Below, piece after piece: positions 52,186-64,000 of a DNA stretch of 64,000 nucleotides (positions are counted from its first letter, which is position 1; each line of letters opens with the position of its first letter). This stretch comes from Skeletonema tropicum (taxonomy: Eukaryota; Bacillariophyta; Thalassiosirophyceae; Thalassiosirales; Thalassiosiraceae), in contig CM074133.1 of assembly GCA_037178625.1 (NCBI GenBank), forward strand, positions 3,596,001-3,660,000. Reading direction: 5' to 3'. The translations under genes and the position numbers were made by a program. The notes beneath the pieces were generated by a model, which was not told the DNA's origin, searched no databases, and saw nothing but the letters and a program-made list of their open reading frames with translations.

Positions 52186-53436
52186 ATGGCGGTCACACCC
52201 GAGCCGTCGATATGTCCGATGGGGGTCTGGATGACAGAGGAAGATGTCATGGAACGTCATAACATCAATGCAAGAGTGATGAGAGTTTACAGAAACGAAT
52301 CACCCCCGGGAAATATGCACTTTGAAACTGGTGTGAAAGTGGGTGCTCCTAATCCCTACAACCAGCACCGGTTTGTCTACATATCACCAGAGGGCACCAA
52401 AGCACACTATGGTAACATAACGTTACTGATTTGGTCAAGAATGTGTCATTACTACTTTAGCAACAACACTATCCACACTGATGCCGCCGCCGATGATAAA
52501 GACACCACCACCTTCCATCAACATTTCGAAGTTTATACAACGTTGAAAGCAACTCCTGCCAATATCACTGCCGCTTTTGAGAAGGGAGTAATGAAGCGCT
52601 CTAACGAGTTACAAAAAAAGGCATCACTTCGCCGTGTTACACCTGCTAAGAAGAAGACACAAAGTACCAAACCACAGCAGCAAGAGAACGAGCAGGATGC
52701 GACCGTACAAAATCTCAACAAACAAACTACCAAACCGCAACAGCAAGAGAACGAGCAAGATGCGACCATACAAGATCTCAACAAACAAACTACCAAACCG
52801 CAACAGCAAAAGAACGAGCAAGATGTGACCATAAAAGATCTCAACAAACTAACTAACAAACCGCAACAGCAAGAGAACGAGCAAGATGCGACCATACGAG
52901 ATCTCGAAAAACAAACAACCGAACCACAGCAGCAAGAGAACGAGCAGGATGGGAAAAATCTTGTGATGCACAACTCATCCATCCACTCCAAATTTGTATC
53001 ATTGTGTCAGTCCCCCTCGATGAATTTCCGGCAAGATGCGATAGAGGAAGTGTACCAAATTATTCTTCGGAAGATGATCCACTCTAGGTTTGCAGTTGTA
53101 TTTCGTCGGTGGAAGGAACAACATTGTCAAAAGCATGACATGTCTCTGCGATCAAATTTGAAAGCATGCGTGGACAAGAACAAGAAGCACAAAGAGACCA
53201 AACAACCGGCAAACCCACATCCCACAGGCGTTGAGAGGAAGTTGAGCAACGATACTAATAGACCAGCAACATCGCATCCCGCTCCAGCAGGCGTCGACAA
53301 GAACAAGAAGAGCAGAGAGACCAAGCGAGAGGCAACCCCAAATCCCGCAGGGTCGAAGACGAGCAACGATACGAAGAGACCAGCAGCACCACACCCCGAT
53401 GCTCAAGTTGATGTTAAAAAATTGAAAACAAGTTAG
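52186..53436 (+). CDS. Low-complexity repeat protein of unknown function
   Basis: Intact frame, 416 aa, starting MAVTPEPSICPMGVWMTEED. I do not recognise it. Residues 1-130 are a possible globular domain (HFETGVKVGAPNPYNQHRFV, HYGNITLLIWSRM). Residues about 165-260 are four and a half tandem repeats of 21 aa (63 bp) with the pattern TKPQQQENEQDATIQDLNKQ plus T, predicted coiled-coil and strongly charged. Residues about 265-325 look globular again (DAIEEVYQIILRKMIHSRFA), and 330-416 hold alternating Lys-rich/Pro-rich repeats (VDKNKKxxETK, SNDTxRPA) ending VDVKKLKTS. The basic tail suggests a nuclear or nucleic-acid-binding protein. The gene is framed by 31-bp inverted repeats and may belong to a mobile element. 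Confidence 0.55.
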   Translation: MAVTPEPSICPMGVWMTEEDVMERHNINARVMRVYRNESPPGNMHFETGVKVGAPNPYNQHRFVYISPEGTKAHYGNITLLIWSRMCHYYFSNNTIHTDAAADDKDTTTFHQHFEVYTTLKATPANITAAFEKGVMKRSNELQKKASLRRVTPAKKKTQSTKPQQQENEQDATVQNLNKQTTKPQQQENEQDATIQDLNKQTTKPQQQKNEQDVTIKDLNKLTNKPQQQENEQDATIRDLEKQTTEPQQQENEQDGKNLVMHNSSIHSKFVSLCQSPSMNFRQDAIEEVYQIILRKMIHSRFAVVFRRWKEQHCQKHDMSLRSNLKACVDKNKKHKETKQPANPHPTGVERKLSNDTNRPATSHPAPAGVDKNKKSRETKREATPNPAGSKTSNDTKRPAAPHPDAQVDVKKLKTS

Positions 53437-54202
53437 TGATTACAATAACACAAGTGGCATTGCGTCATGTACACTCTTGAACTCACCCTCTCTCTAAGTG
53501 GTATCTTGTGTTCAAAATTAGTTTTACGGAATACCCACTGCAATTAACACCCCCTCCCCCTTCGAGGCACTAAACGCAGATTCACTACTCTCCAATACTA
53601 AGTAATGAAGAACCAGTCATTAGTTGTTGCTGGGATGCGTCAACATGGGCTGTACAAATAATAATGATCCCAACACCCACACATTATTTTTGCACCATTA
53701 CTTGTCACTGTAAACGGTCGCCATTAATAAATAACAAGCATCGTCGAGCAGAATATTTCACCAATAGTGGATATTATTTTTGATGTCGGTTCGGCGGAGT
53801 TGTTCTGTGTTCGTCGACGGCGATGGTGTTGTCATTGACATGGTAGGAATATAATTGCATCATCCGACCAACTCGACGATGATGGTTATGTTCATAGTCA
53901 TTTTCACAACAGACGATGCCCAATTAGGAAAATAAACGGCGGTTCGGAGATCCTATGCCATAATAGGGGAGGGGAATGTAGATTATTAGCCTAATAGAAG
54001 CACATTCATTGACCTCATTTTTACTAGTAGTCCACCATGGTGAAGGCATTTTGATGGATTTTGAGAGGTGGGGGGCCTCATGGGTGATGTGATTGAAGAA
54101 CAATCAACATTATATTAGGGGATCACCCAAAACAGCCTTTCTTGCATTGCATATCTAGATTTTTCTTCTACCAAAATCAAATAGGGGATAACCTAATCAA
54201 AT
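53437..54202. other. Gene-free region inside the inverted-repeat segment
   Basis: Nothing coding. AT-rich with CCCCCTCCCCC near 53550. Confidence 0.35.
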
Positions 54203-54233
54203 CGATACGCAGCCCATTCTTTTATGTGCCCTG
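54203..54233. repeat. 31-bp inverted repeat, right arm
   Basis: CGATACGCAGCCCATTCTTT then TATGTGCCCTG, complementary to 51911-51941 apart from one base. It ends about 60 bp before the hAT element. Confidence 0.8.
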
Positions 54234-54292
54234 TCCCCGATGAACGTCTCAGACGGATTCGTGTGGCCACACGAGATCTCGTGTGAGATGTG

Positions 54293-57200
54293 TAGGGGTT
54301 GGTCCCGTCCCGGTCTCGGCACCGTCCCGAGACTCGAGACGGGACAGGGTCCGTCGAGACGAGATCCCGGGATGTCTCGAGATTTTCAACAAGAAGGTAA
54401 GCAATGATTAAAAGGGACACAGAACAAACAAATAACTATCTATTACGGACTCTTAGACTACTTATTACTCATCGTTCTGGCCAGCATCGATTGGATCCCC
54501 GTTCTCATCCTTGTCCTCAAAAGAAGGAGGGAGTAGGAACTCAGTCAAGGGCACCCCAGGCATGAGTTCATCCCAATGTTTGCGGATGAGGCTTGTATTT
54601 TCTTCGACAAACATGATGCGAGAAGTGACAATAGGATCAATGCAAGATCGCTTTGCTGTGACAACTCTGGCTGCCCTGCTCCAGATTCTTTCCGAGGGAG
54701 CGGACGTTGCTGGAATACACAGGTACTCTCGTGCAAGTGTTGCAAGTTCAGGGAATTGGTGAGCGAGTTGTTTCCAACGCTTCAATGGATCATTGAACTT
54801 TCCTCCTTCTTTTATCGGCAATTGCTCAACGAGTTCGTAAGCCTTAAGCTGGGCTTCACATCTGATCCGAATATTTTCATCAGTCACTTCATCATCATTT
54901 GCTGCTGCATCATCGTCGAAATCAAACGCACCTAAGAAAGCGAAGCTCGTATCTTCTGATTTAGAAGATACTTGCGCTTCTCCATTACTTCCACCTTCAC
55001 CACCGTTATCATTCGTATTTGGATTGGTCGCCTTCGCGACATCAACCATTAGGTCAAGAATCATAGCACGCAAATCATCATACTGTTCAGGAATCATCCA
55101 ATGTTTTTCCAAGCCCTTCCTGCAGCGAGGATCAAGGAATGCTGCAATGAAAAAATTTGGATGCACACTTACATAGCGATTGCGTGCACCAATCTGAACT
55201 TCGCGGGTGAACCTCACTTTGCCTTCAGCTTCGGGAATGTATCGTTTTTCGTCGAAATCTTTGAGGAGAGTCTCGACCAATCTTTTGACCGGCTCTTTGG
55301 TGTTGGGATTGCTCAGTACTTTGACGAAGTGTTTCCTGATTTGGAATATTGCCATTACTACTAAAGATCCAGTGGGGTACTTGTCACCTTCGAGTAGACG
55401 TTGCCACGTTGCCATCATCCTGAGAGCATCCTCGATCTGTTCTAGCACAATCCATTGATCATCTTCTAATAAAGTGCAATCAACTTCTTGGTTAAGAGAC
55501 AAAGCAACTAAAGCTGGCTTTAGGAGTCGTAGCCGCTTCAGAACGCGATAGGTGGACCACCACCTTGTAATAACATCTTGAATTAAACGCTTGGGAATGT
55601 AGCCCTCTACGCCGTAGAGACCAAGATTACAATCTTCCTGGTACTTAAGTAATTTCTTAGTTGCCTGCGTTGACTTTGTGAAGTATTCTATAAGCTTCCG
55701 AGCTTTGGCCATTGCGTTGTCGGCTCCTGGGATGTTTTTATCTGAATAGAGAGTTGCATCAACTTATTAGACCAGGACGAGTCAATTCATATTCAATAAT
55801 GGCAATGATGTTCAATTGCGACTTACCTTCAAAAGCTTGAACTGCATTACACTGAAGAACATGGTCTGTGCAATATGCGTGTGCCTGGCCATTGTCACCG
55901 AGATACTGCCCGAATTTTCCCATGCTAGCAGTTGTATCCGTCACACCCAGCTTCATCTGATCCAAGGATAAATCATACTCGTCAAATACTCTTTTGCAGT
56001 CCTCATAAATAAGTTGACCAGTAGTACTACCTTCGAATACCTTAAAGTCGATCATACTGCTGCACAACTCCCAGTCACTGTTGATGTAGTGGCTTGTAAT
56101 CGTCTGGTAAGTCGCGCTATCTTTGCCCGTCCAGTGGTCTGTCGTCCAGGAAACCTTGTGCTTGCGTAACTCAATCTTCACCGCATTCTCAGCCAACTTG
56201 CCAAGATGGAGAACGTTGTCCCTCACTGCTTTTGACGACACATTGGTAACTTGATCAGCATCCCTGTGAAAGACCGCGAACATTCTGCGGAACGCTGGCT
56301 TCTCGACGACGTTGAGTGGTTGGCATTCAGTCATGACAAAATTCGTACATACACTGATGAACTCCGGTTTCAATTGATCAACAGTCTTATCCTTCACCTT
56401 CCTTGGAAATGCAGAGGTCACTAATGCCTGACTTCTCTTGGGTGCTTCAAACTTGGCTGTGCCTACGCCCTTCATTTTCTCCCACGCTTTGAAGTGACGA
56501 CTTTTTAAGTGCCTGTTCATGCCCGTTGTGTTGGAATCCTTACACGCAATCTCTGTGTACTTTGTTTCACCGCTAGCAACGTAGCAGAGATAGCAGACTG
56601 CGACATCTTTCTTCCCTGGATGCGTGGCACGATTATACAGCCGGTAATGACCCCAAACTGGCGCCGTCCTATTGGGAGGAGCTTTCACAAGAGCAACAGT
56701 GACTTCATCTTCGTCTCCTTCCAGATGAATAACTTCCTTGGCCGAGGCAGAAGCAGTGGCAGCAGACGATGATCGCCCCAACTTGTGCTTCACCTGCTTC
56801 GCCAACTTCGCGGCTGCCTTCTTCTTTGTGTCGCCCTTCGTCTTCGAAACGACATTCTTTGAGGCAGTCTTCTTAGAAGTGGCAGAAGCACTAGCATCCT
56901 GTGTGTTTGGAGCAGCAGCAGCAGGCTTAAGATGTGAGTACTTTGACAAATAGCACTTCCACGCATATTCTGAAGCGTGTTCGATGGTCCGGGGATAGGT
57001 ATCAAAAGAACTTACCCCAGCAGCCTTCAACATGGCATCGACCATATCCTCCTTTCCTGATTCACATTCGAACGCTGCTGCTAGGTTTTGTTTATCGGAG
57101 CTTAGGTCGATGATATTTGATGCAGAAGCGATAGAAGTGACACTAGTCTGAGGAGGTGTTCTTGGTTCACCTCTAACCCAATCCTTAGGTGCTCCTTTCC

Positions 57201-57852
57201 CTTTCAGTGGCATTGCAAACTTTCTCAACTCTTTGTGTACACGACACATTTTATTATCACCCTTATAATATTCGCAAATGCATGGGTTTTCCCATTGTTC
57301 TTCGTCGCTTGAGGATTCCGATGATTTGCGCAAAGGGAATGATACTTTGCGCTTTTTGGAATTGCCATCTTCTTCGTCACTCGATGATTCTGGCAGGTTG
57401 CGATTCTTGCCGGCAGAGGAAGCTGCGTTGTCATCGGGGATATCATCCTTGCTTGCAGCGGCAGCGGCGAGAGCAGCTGTATTGGCATCGGACATAGCAT
57501 CGACATGGGGCATGATTATTTGTTATTTGGTACATGGAAAGCAGATTATGAGGTAAATGCATCAAAAAAGTAATCAAAGACCAATGAACTAAGTCTTGTA
57601 AACGTACCCAACGGTTGTCAAAGGGAGCAATCGTGTTGTGAGATTGGAATCGTGTTGATGAAATCAGAAGTTTAGCCGCAGAGACGAATTGTTCTTTGTC
57701 ATCATGGTTGGCTGTGAGAGAGTGATGGCAAAAACCCGAGATGTCCCGAGATGTCCCGAGACAGAGGGTGCCGAGACGGGACACTTGTCTCGACCCAAAA
57801 ATTCCCGTCTCGTCCCGGTCGAGACGAGACGAGACCAACCCCTCTCTCTCTA
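54293..57852 (-). mobile_element. Complete autonomous hAT transposon
   Basis: 3560 bp. The ends are TAGGGGTTGGTCCCGTCCC at 54293 and, on the other strand at 57852, TAGAGAGAGAGGGGTTGGT. They are inverted repeats that differ mainly in the length of a GA run. An exact 8-bp target duplication GAGATGTG flanks the element (54285-54292 and 57853-57860). Subterminal DNA is full of CCCGAGAC/GTCTCGGG motifs on both sides. It contains one transposase gene with no inactivating change. The ends match the family seen at 36596-43074. Confidence 0.92.
54465..57513 (-). CDS. hAT transposase (two exons)
   Basis: Exon 1 is 57513-55827 and exon 2 is 55741-54465; the 85-bp intron has a GTAAGT donor and TTCAG acceptor, and the joined frame is continuous for 987 aa. 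Order of parts: acidic Ser-rich N-terminus (1-80); Lys-rich linker (210-250); BED zinc finger at about 283-345 (Cys307, Cys310, His335, His340); RNase H-like catalytic core with Asp459 (SWTTDHWTGK), Asp526 (KLGVTDTTAS) and the hAT CxxH box Cys548-His551 (AYCTDHVLQ); and a C-terminal dimerisation region in exon 2 (LATLAREYLCIPATSAPSER; VTAKRSCIDP), whose SAPSER Glu is the likely third acidic residue. It would excise and reinsert the element with 8-bp duplications. MSDANT seven codons in is an alternative start. No lesion is seen. Confidence 0.9.
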
Positions 57853-57860
57853 GAGATGTG

Positions 57861-59496
57861 GCCAGCTCACACGAGATTTTGTACAATTTTGTACATACGA
57901 CCGCACGAACCTATCAAACACCCCCTATGCCCTCCCATCATGGCACTTCTACACCCCTAGCTGACCAGCCACCACAACCTCCGGCCACAATGCGTTTGCC
58001 TATGTTATGAGCTTCCGTTAGAGCAGCCGGTCGGCGTTGTAGGTGGGGTACTATTCAAAATATAGCGTTTTGTGTCGAAAATGAGGACATCGATCGAAGC
58101 ATTTAATTTTTTTGCACATGAAATGTAAGGCGGATAACGCAACAAATCAATGCAAGCCGTGGCGTAAATCGTCTTGTGATATGTAAGGAAGGTATCTGCA
58201 ACATTGTAGAATTATTGGGCGGTCGTAGGTCTCATTTGATACGTCATATTAGACCGACTCGCCTGTGCTCGGACGATGCTGCCGACGATGTCATCGTTAT
58301 ATTTAATGGTGTGTTGCCGCTCTTTTACTGACACCGCTACCCCCAATGATCAACACAATAATCATCTTTGATTTGCCGCTCAGGCTGGCTCTCAAAAACT
58401 GTTTCTACCAAAATTATCCGTGTTATCTACCTATTTTGGAGGAGGTGATCATGCTATCCACACATCTGTTGGGTGGTTAATGACGCAATAAAACGGAAAG
58501 AGACGATATACCAAGCGAAAGAGTTTGGATTTACACTATTGAGAGCGAGGGGGGACAATAGTTTGGTGTCCTCCATCTATATACAAAGAATGTCAGCTCA
58601 TTATAGTTGAATTGTGTATTGTTGTTCAGATCAAATAATTCCAAAGAACATGCACAAACTGTCACTCACTCCAATAATGTTAAACACCAACTGATCATAT
58701 GCGCTTCACCATCATGGAGAATGGCTTCATAATGTCATGATGGCTAGATTACTTCGTAAAGAGTATAAATATGCAACAAATTTATCAGCCATACCCTGCA
58801 ATCACAATCCAAAGAGTTACATTGTTGTCCTATATCACCTCAGATCAGCTCATCCACAGTGTTATTTCTCCATATAACGGTTGAAATATCATTGAATAAT
58901 GAGATATTGTGGCATAGGTGCTGGTATCATATTATTTGGGATCATCTAAGACCCTTGCAACATATTGTGGGGTGCCGGTGATGTGCGTTCAGTAGGTAAA
59001 TAATGAGAGTAATATGGATGACTCCTCACCAAAAACATTTGCAACTCCTATAGGATAGTTATATGAAGGATATATGAGGGTAATGACCCATTGGTTGAAT
59101 GATAACATGGAATAAATGACCCGTATTGAACATTTGACGCTCGGTCGAAATACGGAAACGTACTATTTAGTGAGCAATACGTCGTCACACACTGAATATC
59201 GGTACAAATTGATGGGGCCAATCGATTCTGCGTTGAAAATTGGTCTAAATACAATATTTTGGGTTTGGTAGACGTAAGGTTGCCGGTGTTAAAGGCATTG
59301 TACTTGTGGTATCGATCAGTGCTGTCATGGTAAAATTGTAATTGTGTGATGAGTCGTTGTGAGAAAAGTGTGACTGTTTAGTATCTTTTTAGGTCCTGCT
59401 TAGATGAGTGTTATCTCGTGTGTTCTCTCTTGTATTCTCGTGTGTACGAGCGTTTCAGAGCGCAGAGACACAATTACGGATTTTTGTGTGATTGTA
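57861..59496. other. Gene-free region
   Basis: About 1.6 kb of AT-rich DNA without a supported gene. Only short, unconnected frames are present. Confidence 0.4.
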
Positions 59497-59674
59497 TACA
59501 AAACATCGCCCGTGGAGATTGTATATCCTCTCACGGTAACATCTGTCGTAAATCCTGCTGCCACACGTCACACTAGACTGTCTGCAGCTAACCCCCGAAA
59601 TGTGTACCTAACCTACAGAAATAGCACAGCTAACTATCTATTCTAAGCACAACCGATATCCCGAAGGCGCGTAC
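59497..59674. repeat. Direct repeat, left copy (LTR-like)
   Basis: 178 bp identical by eye to 63823-64000, where the second copy continues off the window. It begins TACAAAACATCGCCCGTGG. True repeat length is unknown because the right copy is cut by the window edge. Confidence 0.85.
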
Positions 59675-62600
59675 TTGTCACTCATGTAGTGACAAGCCGT
59701 CTTTTACTTAGTATCATTAAACGTTACAACAGAATAGCTGCGTACAAGCCTCAAAGTACACAGTAAACCAGTATTCAGTCCAAGTCAACGCTACGATTGT
59801 AGCTGCAAAGTAGGCGCTCAAAGCACCTCGTTTGCTGTTCCTCGTGAATCAATTGTTGTTCCTCGAACCTCTGACGTTTGACACGAGAAAGGCCACGGTC
59901 TGACTTTCCTACCAAGTCACGGGCGAACTTTTCTAGTCCCCTCAGGATTGACGTCGATTGCCCAATCAACTCAATTCTGCCTCGATACATAAGTCACCGA
60001 ATCTTTCCAAATTTGTAATCGCTTGCGCAACCACAACATACCTCATACTCGTTGCATCACTCCTGAAATACCACGATATCTTTGCAGACTATCATTCTCA
60101 TTTCTCGACGACAACTTTCAAAAGTTTTCAACTCAGCTATCCGACCTAGTATCCCAGATACCGTCGTAGCTAAAGTCACAATCAGCTCGAACTTGCGTTC
60201 AAGTCTAATGCATTATCTCGCAGAGCAAGTCTATGCATCTATCGCATCACCAAACAACTTACCGTACTAGCACGAAGCTTCAGCACCAGTTGTTATATTT
60301 CACCCGGACCTGCCAAACATCCGGTCACAGTAGTTCCAAGGACTAAGCCAGAAGTCCCCTCAAAGTAGCAATAAATGTGCTAGAAGCCACATCTTTCTGT
60401 CAACACTAACGTCCCAAATCGTCGAGATATACTCACAATTCGAACCATAGGTGCATCGATACTCGCCTACTTCAATAAACTGCTGTTCATGCCAATCATC
60501 CCGATCGCACATACGAACCGTCACAGATTCGTTTTCTTCTGTCACCATCGGTGGATAAATAACCCCTCAGAGAGAATCTAAACAGAGATAGAGCAAGCTA
60601 CCAACCTATAGCTCGTGACACAATGCCGATGCATTTCCATTGGATTAACTTCAGAGCAACTGTCCTGCGAACACTCAAACGCAGCACTACTTTCAGTCTT
60701 ATCCACTGGAGCATCAGTGTAAGTATCCTCTGTCCATTCACCTCCTTAGGCTCTCCCCACAGTTCGCGCTGTTCAATGAGTCATATGATGAAACTCTTCC
60801 ATCATTTAGCTAAACGTCCCCTCAACCGAGCCTCTGCCCGCTGAACCTAAAGGTTAAAGCCTCACGTACCCTGACTCAAAGACCCAAGCCAAACCATGTT
60901 GTTATATCGCACCAAGTCTTGATCTCAACAAATACATCGGCAGACCGCGACAGCACTGTACTCTGTCCCGTACGTCCATTCCTTGAACGTCCACTAGACT
61001 CTGCACTCTGTCTAAGATGTCCAGCATCGATATGTGCCAAAGCTTTCCGCTCGTGCCACTTTAGCCCATCTGCTGCGATGCACTTCACATAAAACCTTAG
61101 CTTAATCAACCACTAATCTTTTCGCGCCTCAAGCATATTTGTTATCAATTCTTTGGTTTCAGAATCTTGCTGATATGTCTCGCCGCCTTGCAATCCTACT
61201 TAGGTTGTCCACTCCTATAATTGCGGCAACGATCCCATCAGACTTTGTCTGCAGTCGATCCCGAGTCACTTTATTACCGCCATGCACGCTAACACAGCTA
61301 GACTCAATCAACACACAGTTGCTCGACACAAGACACATTTCTCACCCATGTATCTTCTGTATCGCAACGCCAATCACAACAGCACAACTTCAGAGCCAAC
61401 AAATACTAGACTCAATCACTGTCATCCTGACTGACTGATTTTCGATGTAACCTTCGTCCCAACACACAACTGTCGTGACTACTGCATCTTCACTTCTATT
61501 TCATTCCAGACATCAAAGCAGTTCTCCTCTGGCTTCACGCAGTTCCCTTACAAACTATCTTTGGTAGCGGCAGAATAACATCCCACTTCGATTTCTCGCG
61601 CTGCTAGAAACACTATCTACAACCGCAACTTCAATCGATGTAAGCAATCCTCCCAGCGGTCATTAGTACCATGACCTCGTGAGAACAGCCATCTTGGATG
61701 CCATGATTACCATCACCCGAACAGCCTTGCATTCCAGATCTGCACCATCTCATAGAACACTTGCTCATCCATCCTGAAATCTGTCCCCTCTGAATTGAAG
61801 TAGTTGTTTTCTACACCCACACTTCGATTCAGCACATTCAAACATAAGGACTCTTCCTAAATGAACTACACAGCATCATTCTGTCTTGTCCCCTCGCGGA
61901 AGTATCTCTCATCTCGACTTGTCCCCTCTGCATCGAAGTACTAGTTATTCCTCACAACACTTCGATTCAGCTTGTTCAAATATAAGGACCGCTCTTCCAA
62001 TCATGTCCCCTGTCTAACCACTAACAGGAACGTCTCTTGGAACTAATGATGTATCGTCTCAAGTCATTCCATCACCGCCATGTAAAACGCAACACAGCAA
62101 CTTATCGACGTCTCATCACACTATCAATCAGGTGCCAAACTCCTCTCTGCTCATGCTCCGAGGTCACCTCCGTTCGTCACTTTATCACCGCCTACTATCT
62201 TCGGCACGACGAACACTTGGAGTATTTCAGGCCTACCTAATCTCGATTTCACGCAACGCTCGTTGCTCTCAATAAGAATGTCAGATCGCTCAAGTACAAA
62301 CCCTCGAAGACTTGTATCATGTGCGGTATGCCAATTGCCACACATACTATCCTCCTCGGCAACTTCTTCAGCTCAACGAATGAATGACACTTCTACTCTG
62401 TCAATCCAGCCTACAGGTATCACTACTCCTGTTCCGGTTCGTTCCGACTTCTTTACCAAGTACCTTACCATCCCATCTGATCGGTGTACTCTGGTCTAAT
62501 TCATCAGCATAAAGGAGAAAGATATACACACATCAACCGTTGTACTTGGCTTCACAATGAGGATCATCATACGCAAATCACCCATCGTACTTGATTTCAC

Positions 62601-63822
62601 AATGAGGATCATCATACGCGCATCACACATCGTACTTGGCTTCACAAAGCTCATGCATATTATTCCTTCTTGGACGCCTCCTGCTGACTACTGTTTCTGA
62701 TTCAATTACGGCTTTGCCATACTAGGCCATAAACTAGAATCCTTGACAAGGGCTCTTCCTGTCCCCTTTCTTCACCACCATCACCTCAGCGCAGGCGCTA
62801 GAGCACGAATTTGCCATCATGATATGCGTCTGGTTATCAGCCAATTTGATATACGTCATCACAACGAGCTAATCATTCCCTCACACTTGTCCCCTCGCTG
62901 AGAGATGTGGTTAAGAATAATCCTCCTCAAACGAATCTATCTCACACTTCACTAGATCTCGGAAGACTTCGTGGAACCACTCCACTAAGAACTGATATAA
63001 ATCTTGATGAAACTCGTCGACACTCCTCATCGTATCAACCTCCACCAACTGATCTCTAATCAATTCTTCTCGCTGCAACGACTCGCAGCACTTCACTTGT
63101 CCTCGCCTGGCTGGATGTCAAATCTCTCCTCCCAGATTTATCCATGTTCTTCTTTACCACTTGGTGGCCGGCAGGATGACGTCTTGTCCATCCACTGTAC
63201 CACTACCACCTGGCTGGATGTCAAATCTAGATATTTATCCCTCACCAGACTAAACCATCACAAATCTCACGGCTGAGCATTGGTTGCTCACAGCTCCAGT
63301 GCACCCACTAGTAAGCCTAACCAGATCATTATCACATGTCACTTGGAATCTAACACTCATAGGCTTCCGACATGCTCGTCCTTGTGGTCCTCGTTCATCG
63401 TATTTACCATCCAACATGCTGGAATTGTTTCTCATGGCAAGATGAAGGAAAAGGAGCTCATGTTCTCCCCTACCCTGATTGCAGCTCTTGGTGAAAACCA
63501 CGCCCACACGTGTGTCTTGTGTGTCTGGTTGCGGTCCCTTGCTAGTGAAAGCTTGCCACACTACTCACAGTCACTACTGCAAAAGACCCTGAGCCTAGAG
63601 GATACGATCTAATTTCCCACAACGGACTGATGGATTGGCAGATTCTACCGCCACTATTGCACCCTTGGCGCACACATACGTCGAAGATGTTCCCAACATT
63701 TCTAGGACACTATTGTTCTCAACACCTTCACTGACGATTCACTGCTTCAGCAGAAGCATTACTAACCAACATAGCCCTTCCGTCCCCTGACAAACAGCTA
63801 TGAACTATGGATCATGATAAAC
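59675..63822. mobile_element. 4.1-kb non-coding interior between LTR-like repeats
   Basis: No frame longer than about 110 codons and no RT, integrase or recombinase motif on either strand. It contains internal short repeats: CTTGTCCCCTC-TTCGATTCAGC blocks at about 61786-61860 and 61918-62000, the 45-bp repeats at 62528-62655, and GGCTGGATGTCAAATCT at 63112 and 63212. A non-autonomous retroelement is plausible, but no primer-binding site or polypurine tract was identified. Confidence 0.4.
62528..62655. repeat. 45-bp tandem repeat, about 2.7 units
   Basis: Units contain CGTACTTGGCTTCACAATG and AGGATCATCATACGC, with GTACTTG at 62542, 62587 and 62632. Confidence 0.8.
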
Positions 63823-64000
63823 TACAAAACATCGCCCGTGGAGATTGTATATCCTCTCACGGTAACATCTGTCGTAAATCCTGCTGCCACACGTCACACT
63901 AGACTGTCTGCAGCTAACCCCCGAAATGTGTACCTAACCTACAGAAATAGCACAGCTAACTATCTATTCTAAGCACAACCGATATCCCGAAGGCGCGTAC
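63823..64000. repeat. Direct repeat, right copy (runs off the window)
   Basis: Identical to 59497-59674 up to the last base of the window. Confidence 0.85.

Noticed and set aside
52533..52991. Cys/Ser-rich minus-strand frame with repeats
   Set aside because: Antisense of the 63-bp coding repeats; the plus-strand frame has the longer, better-supported protein.

Overview
The window looks like nuclear DNA from a diatom, probably a centric (Thalassiosirales-like) species. The evidence is GT-AG introns of about 70-300 bp, N-terminal presequences with the 'ASAF'-type motif of diatom plastid import, a gene-sparse landscape full of cut-and-paste and tyrosine-recombinase transposons, and a large family of MYND/RING/Sel1-repeat proteins. 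No rRNA, tRNA or CRISPR array was seen.

Layout. 1-6.7 kb is repeat-rich DNA with a tandemly duplicated hypothetical reading frame and an intact Crypton/DIRS-like tyrosine recombinase. From 8.7 to 33.9 kb runs a cluster of ten single-exon MYND-RING-Sel1 genes: seven on the plus strand, then three on the minus strand. Most appear intact. Copy 3 has lost frame by one base and copy 9 by two bases. Copies 3-6 form a higher-order array in which two spacer types alternate (A-B-A-B). A 1.7-kb non-autonomous hAT element sits in the last spacer, and the paralogous spacer preserves the empty site. Between or beside the copies lie a 2-oxoglutarate dioxygenase (PhyH-like) gene and a plastid-targeted HopJ-domain gene. 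The 3' end of the HopJ gene was copied along with the minus-strand MYND genes, leaving two fragments.

34-43 kb holds an unrecognised 419-aa gene and a nested transposon: hAT-type ends with an 8-bp target duplication surround a decayed DIRS-like retroelement that is itself flanked by almost identical 233-bp direct repeats. 45-51 kb is more ordinary genic DNA: a plastid-type thioredoxin with an altered active site (NPPC), a decayed ATAD3-like fragment, and a 1307-aa three-exon kinase-like/AAA ATPase/TPR-type regulator. The upstream DNA of this regulator shares a short motif with the minus-strand MYND genes. 52-54 kb holds a low-complexity repeat protein bounded by 31-bp inverted repeats. 54.3-57.9 kb is a complete, apparently intact autonomous hAT transposon (8-bp target duplication, 987-aa transposase with one 85-bp intron). 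58-64 kb is non-coding and ends in a 4.3-kb segment bounded by identical direct repeats, which resembles a non-autonomous retroelement.

How it fits together. The dominant theme is recent local duplication of one zinc-finger/Sel1 gene family together with its flanks, with transposons inserting into the array. The strongest candidates for something new are the alternating array, the hAT family with TAG-(AG)n-GGTTGGT ends in autonomous and nested forms, the NPPC thioredoxin and the motif shared between the regulator and the MYND genes.
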